A stretch of DNA of 64,000 nt, taken from Lagopus muta. Taxonomy: Eukaryota; Chordata; Aves; Galliformes; Phasianidae. The DNA lies in NCBI RefSeq assembly GCF_023343835.1, contig NC_064472.1, forward strand, positions 9,911,469 through 9,975,468, given 5' to 3'. Below, one piece after another: positions 1-14,600 of the stretch; the first letter of the stretch is position 1; each line of letters opens with the position of its first letter. The notes beneath the pieces were generated by a model. It saw nothing but the letters and a program-made list of their open reading frames with translations, was not told where the DNA came from and ran no database searches. The position numbers and the translations under genes were made by a program.

Positions 1-598
1 CAGACTGCTCTGAAAGCTCTTGCTGTTTGGTCCTCAAGGACAGCTGGGGAAAGAGAAATGAATATGTTCCCTGCTCTCCTGTCTCATGATGATGAACATC
101 TTCCTCTAGCCTTATGACAGACTGTTATTTACTGAACATGAGGTGTTGTCCTCTTAGTGTCCTGGTTGTGTGAATCCTAGGTCTGCACATTGTAACAGCA
201 GTCCTGTTGTGAAATACATTAAATATCTGAATGAGGAGGTAAGCGTTAGGTTTTCCTGTGCATGTGCAGTGGGCACCATCAGCATTGAGGGTTTCCTTTG
301 ACCCAAAGCCTGTGCAGTTCTTTGGCCACTTGAGTGAAATAAGTTACCTCACAGAAGTTTGAGAAGTGTCAGCTGAAAGCACAAGGGTAGTCCCAGCAGA
401 CTGGATGGAAAGGGGCACTTTTGTCTTGTCTTGTAATGCTTCTCCTGAGGAAAGGTTGCTCGGAGCCTTACGCTGGGACGCTTGTGCTGACAAAGAACAC
501 CACTGAGATTATCAAGTCTTTGATCAAACAAGGGAGGCTTCAAATACTCACCGCCTTAATTGAAAAGTGACTTTCTTTGCATTTCTGTCTCTCTCTAG
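1..598. other. RUSC2 upstream intron or flank
   Basis: No coding exon recognised. The pyrimidine-rich stretch before 598 is the acceptor of the first coding exon, so most of this is probably an intron of RUSC2 after an upstream non-coding exon that lies outside the window. Confidence 0.5.
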
Positions 599-2677
599 GT
601 ATCTGAATTCCCTCATGAGAAGTGTCCTACCTGTCTCTCATGTGCAGCCGCACTGGTCCATGGGTAGCAACAGTTTAACTGATATCCTGAAGAGCATTCC
701 TCACCATGGATAGTCCACCAAAGCTGACTGGCGAGACGCTGATTGTCCATCACATTCCTCTTGTGCATTGCCAGGTCCCTGATAGACAGTGCTGCTCCGT
801 GAACAAAAGGACCAACCCCTTCTGTCAGCCAGATCTTGGCATTACACGCACCTCTACCCTTCCAGAAAGAGACCTTTCACAGACCGACTCCTTGGTGTAC
901 AGCAGCTTTCTCCAGGCCTCCGAAGCCTCAGCAGAGGCCTCAGACAACAAAGAAGGCAAAGTAAGGGACTTGGTTGTCCCTAGTGCCAGTAAGCGACACA
1001 ACCCTTTCTTACTGACCGAGGGTGAAGATCTCGGCATCTTTGGGGATGACTTGGGTCAAAAGTCTTTCCACCTTCACAACTCCCTTGTGGGTGGCAAACC
1101 TCCCTTTCATCTGCATGAGCTGGCGTTGCCCCCGTTCCACCTCCACGACTCCAACCACATTGTGAAATCCTGGAACATGGCAAGCCGATCCGGTGTGGTA
1201 GATGGACAAGAGGACAAAATCAGCAGTGATGACATTCAGAAGAGGAACAATGCGAACCGGTGCCACCAGGCCACAGAACGCATGGAGCTGGATGAATGCA
1301 GCTGCAATCGTGGCAGCTCCTCCAGCTTCTCCTTTGATGGTGGTGACCAGGAGTGGAATCAAAATGCAGGTGAATCATTGAGGAATCACGATGCTCTGCA
1401 TAGCCGGACGTGCAGCTGTTCCAGCTCAGAGCTCCAACACTGTCGCTGCTACAGTTCATCAAGTCAGTCTGAAGTGATTGATCAGCAGATGGGCTACATC
1501 AGTGACTCTTCTTGCAACAGCTCTGATGGAGTGCTGGTGAACTTCAGTGCTCTCTACAATAAAATGAATGGCCATTCTCGATCTAACCTGAATTCAGCCA
1601 ACCTGTCCTGTGACTCTTCCTTCTGCAGCCACTCAGACACAGGAGCTTTTTACTTGGATTTGCATTCATCACCCACAGAATCCAAGATGTCTTGTGAGTC
1701 GCATCACCCGGAGAGTTCAGGGAAGACATGTGAGTGTCACCGTTCTTCCTCACCTGTTCTTGATGCTAACTGCAACTCCTACCACCTCCACTGTGAGCCT
1801 TGCACTTCAGAGAGCTCAGACCTCACTGCCTGCTTCCAGAGCCAAGCACGGCTTGTTGTGGCTACTCAGAATTATTATAAGCTAGTCACGTGTGACTTGT
1901 CTTCCCAGTCATCTCCCAGCCCTGCAGGATCTTCCATAACTAGTTGCTCAGAAGACCAGACCAAAGGTAGCCCAGCTCAGCCCACTGAATACTATCTTTT
2001 TAGAAGGCCTGACCTAAGAGAAGAAGAAGGCAGTGTGGAGTGCAGTGAAGAGGAGGCAAAGGGAGAAACCACAGAGAACATGATTGAGGGTCAGGTCTAT
2101 GTGAACGTGTCGCCACCTAACCTCAACACAAGCCGGCAGCGCTCCAGAAGCTATGATCAGAACCTGGACCGGAGTCCTGGCAACAGGCTGGGGTCTTTGG
2201 AGCGTATGGTGAGCTGTCCAGTTAAGCTGAGTGAAAGCCCAGCAATACCCATTCAGAGCTCCCCACCAAAGCGAGTGACATCTTTTGCTGAACTTGCTAA
2301 AGGCAGGAAAAAGAACAGCACCTCGCCACCACTCCGGTGCAGTGGAGATTCCTCCTTGGAGTTCTCCCCTATCCCTGAGGCACAGCGGGACTGCCCAACC
2401 TTCCTTGAAGAAAGAGCTCACCGCAGCCAGAGTCTCCCACCCATGCCCTTCATCCATGGCCTGAACCGAAGCTGCGAGGGCTTCTGTTTGAATCACCCTT
2501 TTGGGGACAGACAGGCTGTGTGTTCCACCAAAGACTCGGGACCCAATGAGACCGTCCCCAGTGGGCATGGGGCAGGTGAGCAAGCCTCTCTCACCCTGCT
2601 GACGGAGGCAGATGCCAACTTCTCAGGTAGTTCTACCAGTGGCCATGGACAGAGAGATGTTAGAGCTCGAGCAGACG
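599..2677 (+). CDS. RUSC2: RUSC2 first coding exon (N-terminal Ser-rich region)
   Basis: The acceptor at 597-598 follows a CT-rich tract. 5'UTR runs from 599 to 705 and the ATG is at 706 in the context caccATGg. The exon encodes residues 1-657 and ends in phase 1 at a GTAAGG donor. It is the large low-complexity exon of the family, rich in Ser and Cys-Ser clusters. It contains a conserved stretch around 1800-1950 ([19 protein letters not shown]) and the [10 protein letters not shown] motif near 2285. No known catalytic domain is present. Confidence 0.93.
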
Positions 2678-5600
2678 GTAAGGAGCCAAACTAGGCAGAA
2701 CGGAGAAGTAAAATAAAAAAAAAAGACTGCTGTCTGGGACTAGAGGGAAGCAGTAGAGGAACCTGCTTGGTAGTGGGAGACCAGAGCCTGTGCAGTTTGT
2801 TTCCAAGCCTTCTAGTCTCTGGGACAAAGTTCTGATGTGCTTATTTCAGACCTAGATCAGTGCATGTAGCTTGTCCTTCTATTTCTTTAGAAAATTAAGG
2901 TTTTATGCAAACCTGTAATAGCATGTAAGGGAGGAAATTACATTAGCACTTAGAGAATGTGCAGTTTGGAGGTTTATCTCATTCTGACCTCTTTCTAGGG
3001 CCTGGTACTTCCTCAGTCCATGATCTCCCCTTAGCTCCCAAGACAGAGGTTCACTGATACTTGGCAGAGCCAAGTTCCAAGCAGACAAAGCGAAGAGAAA
3101 CCATTGAGTACTTTTTCAGTCTTTCTTTTTTGAATTTATTTGACATAGAGCTGGGGAGGGAAGTGGCACAGTCGATCATCTCTTCTTGATGCGTGGCTCA
3201 GTCCCTGCCAGCACTTACCGTATGAGCCCTAAAGGGATTAGAGAGTCTGTGTGTCTTTGCCTGGAATGTTCTGGCTGTATCTCACAGTATGTAGAACTGC
3301 AGCAGAGGTTCTTCTGGAAGGGCACATGACCTCTGTTGCCAGGGTAGTTTTCCCTGCACCTTCTGTGGAAAGCCTGTAGTACCTGATTGCTTTTCACGTT
3401 GATCTTGACGTTACGTGTCCTGGTGAGAAGGCTGTGTAACAGTTCCATAAGTGGTTAAGGTACGGCCATTTCTCCAGCATGGCAGGAGTCCTCTCTCTCT
3501 GCTCTAGACAGTTATTGTATTTGTTTCACAAGTAAAAGCCAGTCCAAAATGGCTCTCTGACCAGGCTGCTGCAGTAAATAGCCTCTGATATGCCAAGGAT
3601 GTGCCATTTGATGCACTGCAAATTTCTAGCAGGGGACTGAAAGAGCACTTGAGTGCAGGTATGGAAGAGATTTTGACCAATGGAGCAAGATTTTTTTTTT
3701 TTGTCATTATCCTGGATTGGTTTTTTTGAGCGTTTAGCTTGCACTTAGTGCAGGATGGCAGGGAAGGCAAATCTCTGCTGAGAGAAGGCAGCCCTGGGAG
3801 CAGCTGAGTTGCAGAGAGAATGCTTGGACGGAGCAGGAGCTACTTAGGGAGTGGGAGGAACAGGCAAGCAGAAGCTCTCAGAGCAGTATATCCTATATCC
3901 CTGTCTGCACTACTTTCCTGTGCACCAAAACAGCGTGGCTGTAATTAGAGCTGTGCTGAGAACTCCTGCCAGCAGTTGGAGAAGAGCTGCCTCACCTCCA
4001 GCTCAAAGCAGCATGCAAACCTGGATGGTCTGATAAGGAACCAGAGAGAAAGCAAGCCTTGCTAAATGCTAGCTATAGGGAAGGAGGGCAAGCACACCCC
4101 ATGGAGAGTGGGGAATGCTTGGATTAACACCTGTGGTGCTCATAATACTTGTGGCAGGTTGGGTGAGTTCCCAGCACTTGTGAGAGGAAGCAGTCCTTTA
4201 ATATATAAAATTCTGTTGTACTGCAGTGCATTAGGGCTCTGTCTTTGGGCATTGTCTGAGCAGAGGCAGGTGCCTGAGGCCATGGCTTTTGCTGTCTGGG
4301 ATGAAGGAATGTGGAAAGGGTGGGAAGCTGGACCAGGAGAGAGAAACCCTCAGTACAGTGCTTCACTCTTCAAGACAGCTGTCAACAGCTGGAAACTTCA
4401 TTTGAAGGCACGTGTCCTCACCCTGCCAGTTCATGATGTGTGTAACTGGTTCAGACTTGAACCACTCATTTTTTGGCACTGGTCTTTAGCTCATCCTCTT
4501 CCTCCAGTAGCTGAGAGCACATTCTCTTTTTCCAGTGATCCACCATATTCAAGATGACTGTCACTTTGCCTGCCCTCACATACTGTCCCCTTTTTTCTCC
4601 CTAAAGGTGGAGGCACAGACAGCAAGCCTGTGGTACGCTACAGCAAGGACCAGCGTCCCACAACACTGCCCATCCAGCCTTTCGTTTTCCAGCACCATTT
4701 CAGCAAGCCACCCAAGGCCCGTGCTCTGCACAGCCATTTTGCCTCCAGTCTTTCCCAACTTTACAGCTTATCCAGCAACCGACCTGCAAGCCAGCAGATC
4801 TCCAGTTCCCAGAACTCTGCCGCCCTGGCAGAGCAGTCGGCAGTGGCTGGGGGCCAAGCCCATGGCATGCTCCTGACCCAGCGTTCAGCAGATGGAGCTG
4901 CCTCTCTTAATGATGGCTGCATCAAGAAGACCGCCCCAGAGACAACGCGGCCATCCCCTCTGGGCAGTTACTCTCCTGTGCGATGCAACGTGCCTTTCTT
5001 TCAGAGCGTGGACTCCTCTTCCTCACCCACCACTGAGCGAGCTGGAGAAAGCCAGCCTCCCAGGAGCAGGTCCTGCCCCATCTCTGCCAGCCTGCTTCCC
5101 ACCAGGTCTTCCCCTGCTGTCAGTGCCATGCAGCCCACTCAAGTCACCAAAGTTGATGCCCCGAGGCAAAATGAGAACCCCAGGCCTGTTCCCAAGAAAG
5201 AGGCACCTCTGGAGCCAAGCCCACCGTTCTCTGAGTACCGACTCCACGGCAGGTCCCTGCTGCCCCTTTCTCTGAGTAGCGTGCCGATGAGCCGAGTGGG
5301 AGCCCAGGCGGATCCTCGCTGGAGGCATGGCAGTGAGACCAGCAGCTCTGGTCCGCTGAGCAGCATGGGAGGACGGCCCCTCAATGGTAGGTACCCATTG
5401 AGCACTGTGTGCTGGTGGAGAACATCTCCAGTTCCTTGATGATGGATGCTCACCGTAACACTGTCCTTCCTACAGCCACAAACTGGGCCAAAATTGAGTC
5501 TGAGTGCTCTGGCACCCAATAGCTCCCCTCATCACTCTGCCTGTGTGCTGATAGTGTGTTCCTTCAGTCCTGCTTCCTACACAGTGTTTCCAGAGGGGGA

Positions 5601-8600
5601 CACTGATCCTCACATTCCCCATGCCAGGTGCTGGCACCCTGAATCTGCCCTCCCTGTGCCTACAGCCACCGGGTTACTCAGGCTCCTGCCCTACTGTGCC
5701 TGGCTATGGCCACCACCTTCCGCTGTATATATGTGCTAATGTCCTGAAATGCCACTGGACTTCAACTAACTTGCTGTCTCTCTGTTTTTCTTCCTTGTCA
5801 TCCTTCTCCCTCTGTTTGCCCTCCACGTCCTCCTGTCTGCTCATGTCCTTCCACCTGGTGCACGCTGCCTGCGGCATTGTAGCGAACCACCTCTCCCCTC
5901 AAGCACTGAAGTGGCGAGAGTACAGGCGGAGGAATCCCCTGGGCTTGGACCGTGTTTCAGGGCTGCCCAGCTTAGCCAGCAGCCTAGACAGGAGGCAGCA
6001 AGAGCCCCGGCTGAACCGAGGGAATCCCATCTTTGAGTTTCCTGGCACTCTCAACACCAGCCATTTCCACTGCAAGCTGAATGGTGCGCATCGCGCTTCT
6101 GCTGTTGGGTCTGGGGGTGACTTCAGGGCTCAGGTTCTGTGTCCCAGCTGTGCCAGACCTCATCACCAGTCTGCATGCTGTGAGAAGTAGTGTCGATGCT
6201 TCTACTGGCAGTAGGGCAGTAGTTTACAAGAAGAAGGTAAAAATTGCTTACTGGTGGGTACAAATCCTGGAGCCTCTCTTCTTCTCCATGAGCTGAGAGC
6301 AGTTAGATCTGGCTCTGGGCTGGACTGAAGGGACAGCTCAAACCTCAGCAAGTGTTCCAGGGCTGTTTCCAGCTTATAGTTCATGTCTCACAATCCATGT
6401 GGTGGCCTTTGAAGATCTTGTGTCTGTGCGCTGCAGTGTCTGCTCATCTGCACCAGCCACATCAGCATGCTAGATACTGGGCTGTAGCTCTCATGGGGCA
6501 GCTTGTCCATGCTTTGCCATTAAGGTCTTCCCTGTTCTCCAAAAACAGTGCAAGAAGGACAGAGGGGAGTGAGCTGCTTTTGGTTGAAGCTTTGAGAGTC
6601 CTCAGGAGAAGCAGTAGGGTATGTGAGAGAGAGAGTATTCTCATGGTCAGCTCCAAAGCTCTTCACCTCCCTCTGCCAACCCAAGCAGCTTCTCCACCCC
6701 TCTTTTGTAGGAGAATGCCTGATATGGACCTGAGGAAGCAGTCTGTACGAAAATAAAGCATTATGAAAGAGCACTCATAGAAATCTCCCCTTGAAAACAG
6801 AGTCCCTCCCAGGGGTTAAGCAGAAGGCATGATGTTTATTGCCTGTGAATGCCTGTGTCCCATGAAGGGATTCTCTGTGTGCTCCTTCTGATCAGCTTAC
6901 ATTTCTGCTGCAGCTACCTGCACTGCAGCCCTGAGCATGGTACACTGAGATTTTCTTCAGCATGTCCCTCAGCATCTTCCAGTGCCTGCAGATTCCCAGC
7001 CAAGCTGGAGCTACATGCTGGGTCAGTTATGGAGTTCAGCTGTGGGGCTGAACATGCATACTGTTTCTGAGGGGAGTAGCAAACCAGTAGCCTTGCTGGT
7101 CCAGTCTTGGTCAGACAGGTGGGAAGACTCCTGGTGCAGCTTGCTTCTAGGAAAAGCAAACTATATGGGAGAGGCTTTGGTATAAGGGCTTGAATTTAAC
7201 TCTTTTTCCCCCCTGTTTTGACCATGCAGGACAGTCTATGAGGCAACTCCAACTTACCTACACCGACTTCTTCCCTGACTACTTCTCACTAGCTGAGAAA
7301 CCCCCTGCTGAGTTCTGTCTCTCCCCAGATGGCAACACAGAGTCCATCTCTATTGACTTGCTGCAGAAGAAGGGTGAGTCCATGTGTCTCTTGGGGCATT
7401 GGAGAATGGAATGTAGCACAGCATAAGGTGAACAGTGCTTCTCTCTGTAGGCATAATGATTTCTTTCCTGCCCTCTTCTGCTGTAGAATCATAACTAGAT
7501 GTTCCTCTGAACAGCCAGCACATGTTCATTTTCCTTGCACCACACTATATGCTAAAAATGCATACCATCTACTTGTACCAGGAAGTATGACGAGAAGAAA
7601 CCACAAGAAAGTAAAGAGAGCAGGCTGGCAGAGGGGCATGAACCTATGGCACAGCATGCTACCGTCCCATTTCAGTATACAAGCGTGAACTGTGGATCTG
7701 TGTGGTGTTGCAGAGGGGCTAGCCAGAGTTTTAGTCATTTAGGTCTTTTGGGGCTGTATGGTGAATATAGTGTATATAACAGAGTGGGCAAAAGGATGTC
7801 AAAGCAGGCCAAGATGTCACTGTGATGACTGCTGACAGCTGCTTCTGTGTCCTGTCAGAGACGAGGGATGTGCAGAAAGGCTCCTATGCCTTTATCAGTT
7901 ATGTGTTGGTGACTGCTACATGGCAGCTTCTCCCCTGTCCCACTACTATTCTTGCATCATGCTGATGCAGATGTCAGATTATCCACTACTGCCTTGTTAG
8001 TGATCATTACATAGCTGCTAAATATGTTGATTCTGCCCTGTCTTTGCCTCAGAGCCTGTCCCTGGTCCCTCAAGAGGTGGTGTGTGGAGGTGATGTTTCC
8101 ACGTACTGTGGGAATATCGACAGGGTGTCTTGTCCTTCAGCCTCTTCTAAAGATTGTTGAACTGTCAGGCTGATACATGAGTGTTGGAACCAGCACAGAT
8201 ATATCTGCTGAGGATTCAGGAGGGGTTCTGCATGTTTTTGGCAGAGGAGGAACCTGTGCTGACATGGCCTGGAAATGCTGTATCTAATGCCCGATTTCTT
8301 TGTCAAGTGTTTGGTCTGGGTCTGTCCTAGAAGCAGCTCTGACTCTGCATTTCCCTCTAGGTCTGGTGAAGGCAATCAACACTGCTGTTGACCTGATTGT
8401 GGCTCACTTTGGAACCAGCAGGGATCCAGGTGTGAAGGTAAGTCTTGTTTTTCTTATGCTTTTTTACCATCATAAGTGACAGGGAGAGGATGGAAAAAGG
8501 CTGTTTCTTCATTCTCTTGCAGTTCAAACATTAAGGCGTATCAGATAAAGCTAGTAGGAACAACAAAACAAAAGCAGTTGGTAGGGCATCATGCAGCAGA

Positions 8601-11600
8601 CAGTAAATGTGCAACAGTTCTTGCTCCATGATGTCAAGGATGCTAATGCTACACATGTTTAAGGAAAGACTGGAAAAATGAAGGGAAGGGAAATTTGCTG
8701 ATGTCTACTAAACACATAGGAATCATGTCTGCCTTAGGTAGTTCCTGAGTTGTAATTAGCTGTAGGCAAGGAGAGCATTAGCATTACTCTTCTGAGAGTG
8801 TCTCTTGTTGTGGTTCAACCCAGCAGGCAGCTAAGTACCACATGGTTGTTCACTCACTCCCCTCTCCCATTGGGATGAGAGAGAACTGGGGGGAAAAAAA
8901 TGAAAAAAACCCACAAAGTAGAACTTATGGGTTGAGATAAAATATAACCACTGCTGTTTACCAAGGCAGAAAAGGAAGAGAAATGGAAAATAATAGCATT
9001 AATTGAAATTATGTGTACATTTACAAAACAGGTGATGCACAATGCAACTGCTTGTCACCTCCTGACCAGTGCCTACCTGGTTTCTGAACAACAGCTGTCA
9101 ATCCCCTTCAGTTTTGAAATTTATTTGCATGATGTCATGTAGTATGAAATATCCCTTTAGTCAGTTTGGGTCAGCTGTCCTGGTTCTGTTCCCTCACAGC
9201 TCCCTCCTCAGCCCCTCTGCTGGCGGGACTGTACAAGAAGCTGAAACATCCTTAGCTCTGTGCAGCACTGCTCAGCAACAACCAGAACATCAGTGTGTTA
9301 TCAACACTGATTTTCTCCCAAAGCCAAAATACAGCATCATACCAGATGCATAGAAGAAAAAAAACCCAAAACTCTGTCACAGCTGAAATCGGGACACTTA
9401 TGTACTTACTTACGGTCCTTAAGGAGAGAGAATACCAAGCTATCTGGACTTATGGTATGATGAAGTACCCCAGCTCTTTCTTCTCATACAGTGGAGAGTT
9501 ATGTCTCCCTACTCCATCCATCCTCTGATTCTGTTCTGACATCTGTAGCAGAGCATAACGCAGTGTCTCCAGTCCCTTGATGTATGACAGGGCTTCATAA
9601 TAATAAAAAAATGCATCAGTCATTTGCTCACCTAGGGCAGATGATCTTTACCTAAGGCCATTACCACAAACCCACTAACATCAGAGTGTACCTAGGTTGC
9701 CCATGGGACTGTCTTTGTTTGTGTCTCTCTCACCTCCCATTTCTGGAATAACACTGGCAGAATGAAGTTGCTTGTTTGTCCCAAAAATGTTTTCTGTCCT
9801 GTGATACTCGTCACTGTTTGTGCTGCCTCCTCTCAAAGCTGAATAGTCTCCTTCAGTTGCAGGGACTCTGGGGCAGCAGTGTGACTGTTTGGAGATGACA
9901 GCTGCCCAGGAGTGCCATCCCCAAGGAGAAACCTCACTAGAACAGGTTCCAAGCTCATTCAGTCTAATGACAGAGCCCAGGGTAGTTTGCCCCTCATTAC
10001 AACGTTGCTGATGCAGAGATTGCTGTGAAGTGTAACTGGAGCTGGTTATATTTCCAGTTTTTGAAAACTTCACGGTGTTTTTCCTGTACTTGCTGTGTTG
10101 TTTTGGGGAATAGTGGCAATATTCACCCATTACTTTACCTGCTGTGGTTTTGATCTGAGTTTTCCATCAATGTGCCAAAGGCTGAGCATTCACCTGTCAA
10201 AAGGCAGCACACATCCCTGATGCTCTGATGCTCAGTGGATCTGGCAGGATTATTCCTGACGAAGAAGTTCAGTTTGAGTTCAGGACCTTTGTGGACCCAT
10301 GCCAACTGGGCAGTGTAATTCCAGCTCAGCTGGTAAAATCTGTGCCCCGAACAAACTGCCTGGGGCTACCAGTATGTGCAAGGTCCAGGGCTGACGTCTT
10401 TGGCTTGACCTTTGGCAGCTAAAGGATTGCATGCAGCAGAATATATCCCCATTCTGCTGAGGCTTGGCTTTTAGATGCTTCTTCACCTCATCCTGGGCTC
10501 TGTCAAGCTCTTTTGCCCTCGCTCTGTTTATTTATAGTAATCCTCGGGAATTATAGCTCAGCTTGTCACTGTTAAGTGTTCCTTAACCCCTCAGTGCTGG
10601 AAGTTTGCTACTTCCTACTTCTAAAATAGCAACATGAAAATCTTCTGTGGCAGCAGAAAAATCCCCATGTCTTTCCTTCCTCCAGCTGTAGCCTTGTTAG
10701 ACCCGTGGGGAGAACTAGGCATGCCATCTAACAGGAACATCCTCTTTCCAAGTGAGATATTCTTTTCCCAAGCTGTTGCCTCATCTCAGCCTGGGGTAGA
10801 CCTTGCAGAGAGTAAACCAGAACTGGTGCCTGAGGCAGCAGGGGTGAAGGGAAAGCTCCCGTTCAAGGAGCTGCTGAACTTCTTCGTGGCCTGGATATTG
10901 CCTCCTGGGTGTCTGTAATAGGCAGGTGGGTGTGTGGACTGTTTGCATATGTTTTACCATGCAGAGCAATTACCAACCCTCTCCATATTGTCTCTTCTTC
11001 CTTAGGCTAAACTTGGGAACAGTTCTGTGAGCCCCAACGTGGGGCATCTCATACTGAAATACCTGTGCCCAGCTGTCCGGGACATCCTGAGTGATGGGCT
11101 CAAGGCCTACGTCCTGGACATGATCATTGGCCAGAGGAGGAACATACCCTGGAGCGTGGTGGAAGCATCCACCCAACTAGGTAAAAAAAACCCAACAGAC
11201 AAAACAAAAAAGAATTTCCTTTCTGAGGAAAGGAGGTTGAGTTTCTAGGTTGTTTCTGTACCTTCATCTTTAGCCCTGCACAGCTACAGGTATAAGGCAG
11301 AGCTAACCAATGTGTAAGAAAATGTGCACACACTCCTTGTTGCTCTCAGGTGTGCTCTCAGGTGTCAGTCTGCACCTTGGATTTTCTCCTGTGCAGAGCT
11401 GGGATGTTGGAATGGAGTGAACTTATCCTGATGACTGGTGGAGGGCTGTCAGTCTTGGCCTGAGTGCTGCACCTCATGATGCTATTTTGGCTTTGTTGAG
11501 CACAACAAATCCTAATGTTTCACTTTTTTACCATAGGCCCCTCTACCAAGTTGCTGCACAGCCTCTATAGCAAGATCAGCCAGTACACGGAGCTCACCAA

Positions 11601-14600
11601 CCACACCATGCGGTTCAATGCGTTCATCTTCGGCCTCCTCAAGTAAGCTTACTTCTGGGCTGACTGCACGGCACTGACCAGGGCTGGCAGCAGGTGCTGC
11701 TCTGTGTCTGCAAGCAGGCAGAGTTGCCAATTAAAAGATTTAGGAAACCTGGGAAGCAGCTCTCCAAGGTAGATTAGAGAAGTTAGAAGCTGTGAGCCTC
11801 AGGGAGCTCCAAAGAGATTAAAACTTATCCTAAGTAGGCCAAGGCTGAGATGGGCTGGCTGCAGCCCACTGAATAACGTTGTCAGTTTGTTCTGGCCCTA
11901 GAAGGTTAGGTGCAAAGAGTCTGTCAGGCTTCACATAAGGATAAACATAACGTATGCATAAATTGATCCTGAAAATCCCTGTTGTGTCGCTGCTTCCTGG
12001 GGTTGCAGTGAATCCCAGTGCATGACTCTCTGAAAGCCCTGGTACAGGACTCAAGTCTGATCCTTCTAGGCTGGATGAGAAGTGTAATGTAACAGTCAGT
12101 TTTAAACACAAAAAGTCAGTGGAGTTCTGTCTCTGTGCCTATGACATGGGAAGCCCTGTCAGGATAGTATTTCCTCACTTGTCTGCAGTGATAAGAAAGA
12201 CCTTTGACACTGGCAGCAGAGTCCCTAACATCTCCAAACGTTGGCAGGACCCTAAGAGCAAGCTTTGCCCTGCTCACCCCACCCAGGCTTGCCCAGCTCT
12301 CTTGGTGCAGGTCACCAGCATATTTTGGTTCAGGCTTGATGCAATGATCTTGTATTTGTATTGGTTTGTCCCTTCCATATGAACATTTCTCGTAAAACTT
12401 AACTCTGCCAAAGGCACAGGAGCAAAGTGTTGTGGAAATTTGCTGGAAGCCTGGCTGATAGGTATTACAGTTGCACAGAGTCTCATTGCAGAGCAGATAG
12501 GATGTTGACAGGCTGGGTGGTCAGTGTGCGCTGATGGAAGTGAGTCATTTCTGTAGATCTTAATGTTCCCAGGCTATGCTGTGTAAATGCCATTTTCCAG
12601 CCACGCTTCTAGAACAGCAAGGATGAAGGGGATGAGTTGAGTTATGCTTTTTTTTCTTCTTCCCTGACTGTGTGTTATTCCTACAGTATCCGGTCACTGG
12701 AGTTCTGGTTCAACCACCTCTATAACCATGAAGGTAAGAGGCTGTGCGCTGCAGGAAGGACTAAATTCTGCACATCATGCAGCAGAGATCTAAGCTCTGT
12801 GTCGTGTTTGTCTCCTGCTGGTTTCTCAGCCCGTGCTGCTTCCTCTTGATCTGAACTGAAGGATTATACTGTATGCAGTCTTGGTATTGCTGGAGGGCTG
12901 CATAGCTAAAGGGAGGAAGGTGGATGCCAAAGCTCCATGCAGCTTCCTCCACCTGAGCTGTGGAGAATCTGGTAACTGTGTCCTTCCCTGATGCAGCTGG
13001 TACACAGGGCTATCACCTACATATCACATAATACAGATCGCTCACTCTACTCTCAAGATCAGTCTAGACCTACCAAGTGCCTGTCCCCTGCCCAGTGCCT
13101 GGGAGCACTGAGGAGGGATGGAGCTGCAAGCGCTTACCTGAAACCCTTCAAGCATGGGAAATAGAAAGGAAAACCTTCTGTCAAACAAAAAGCAGTTTTT
13201 CCTTGATGTATCCGTTGTCTGGGAGATGTTTTCATTTGGGGTTTTGTTGGTTTTTTTTCCAACCAGAAGTGTTTCTGAAGTGTGTAGATAACCCACCTGC
13301 CTGAAGCCTAGAAGCAGCATAAGTGCTAAATGCACAGGGAGGCAGAAACCCTTGACATGCTGAATTACTTGAGAGTGCTTCTGGCTCAGTGCATGCTCAG
13401 CCCAGGCATTAACTGCAGTCCAGTATTTTCTGTCAGGTCTGGGGGCTGACAGCAGACGTTGTTCAGATCTGTGTGTAGTTAGTGCTTCTCTTTGGATCAG
13501 TACTTTTTGTACTGAGCAGTGTAACAAGAGAAAGTGCTCTGATTTTCTGGAGTGGAATACTGCCCTTGCAAATCTGGGTTAGTCTGGTGCAAGCCACATT
13601 AAAAGCTGAAGTGTGAGGTAGGGCTACTAGGTTGCTGAAGGCTAGGTGTGCAGATAAGCTACAAATCTTGACTTCAGTGCACACTTGTCGTCTTTCTGCA
13701 AACAAATGTTTTTTGCTGCACACAAATCCTGTGCCAAACTGTCTCTGGGAATGATGGTTGACAATAAAGCTAGTGGCACAGCAGTGTGGAAGCAGCTAAA
13801 AGAAATGTAGGGTGATAGCTGCAAATATAAATACCAGTCCATTTTCTGTTAGGATCCACAGCTGAGCACTGCTGGATCCTTGGAAGGGCTGCATTCTGCT
13901 GTCCCGAGCACCTCTGTCATATACCAGTGTCATACAGGACACTGGTACTGGCCCACATCTTCAGTTTCTCTTTCATATCCAGGAGGTGGGAGAAGGCAAT
14001 CTTAGTGTGCCAACTCTCTTTGGTGCTTTTTGTTTGCACCCTATCTTAGCATGATTGTTGCAGTGTGTCACCTGGCAGGCAGACAATGGCTGCAGGAAGC
14101 AGGATCTTAACCGGTTTGCTCCCTGACCCAGTACCGAGTCTCACACTGCAGGCATGGATGAGATCAGAAACCAGCACTCAGCTCTTTTGCTCGGTAGCTT
14201 CTTGGTGGCTTGGCAAAGTCTCAAGGGCCGCTCATCTAATCAGTGTCTCTTGCCCCACAGATATCATCCTGGCGCACTATCAACCAGTGGGCTTCTTATG
14301 CCTGTCTCATAATGTGTGCCAGCCTCTTTTTGAGGAGCTCCTGCTCCTGCTGCAGCCTCTCTCACTGCTGCCCTTCAACCTGGACCTCCTTTTTGAGCAC
14401 CACCTGATGCAGATGGGCAAAGAGCAGCAGCAGCAAAAGGAGCTGCTGCGCGTGAAGCAGGACCTGCTGCTTTCCGCACACTCCACCCTGCAGCTGATGA
14501 GGACACGGGGCAGCAGCGAGGATCCTGATGGCTGCAGCACTGCCCCTGAAGCATGCAAAGTGGGTGGCAGAGACGGCGGCGTGTCACCAGGCCACAGCCC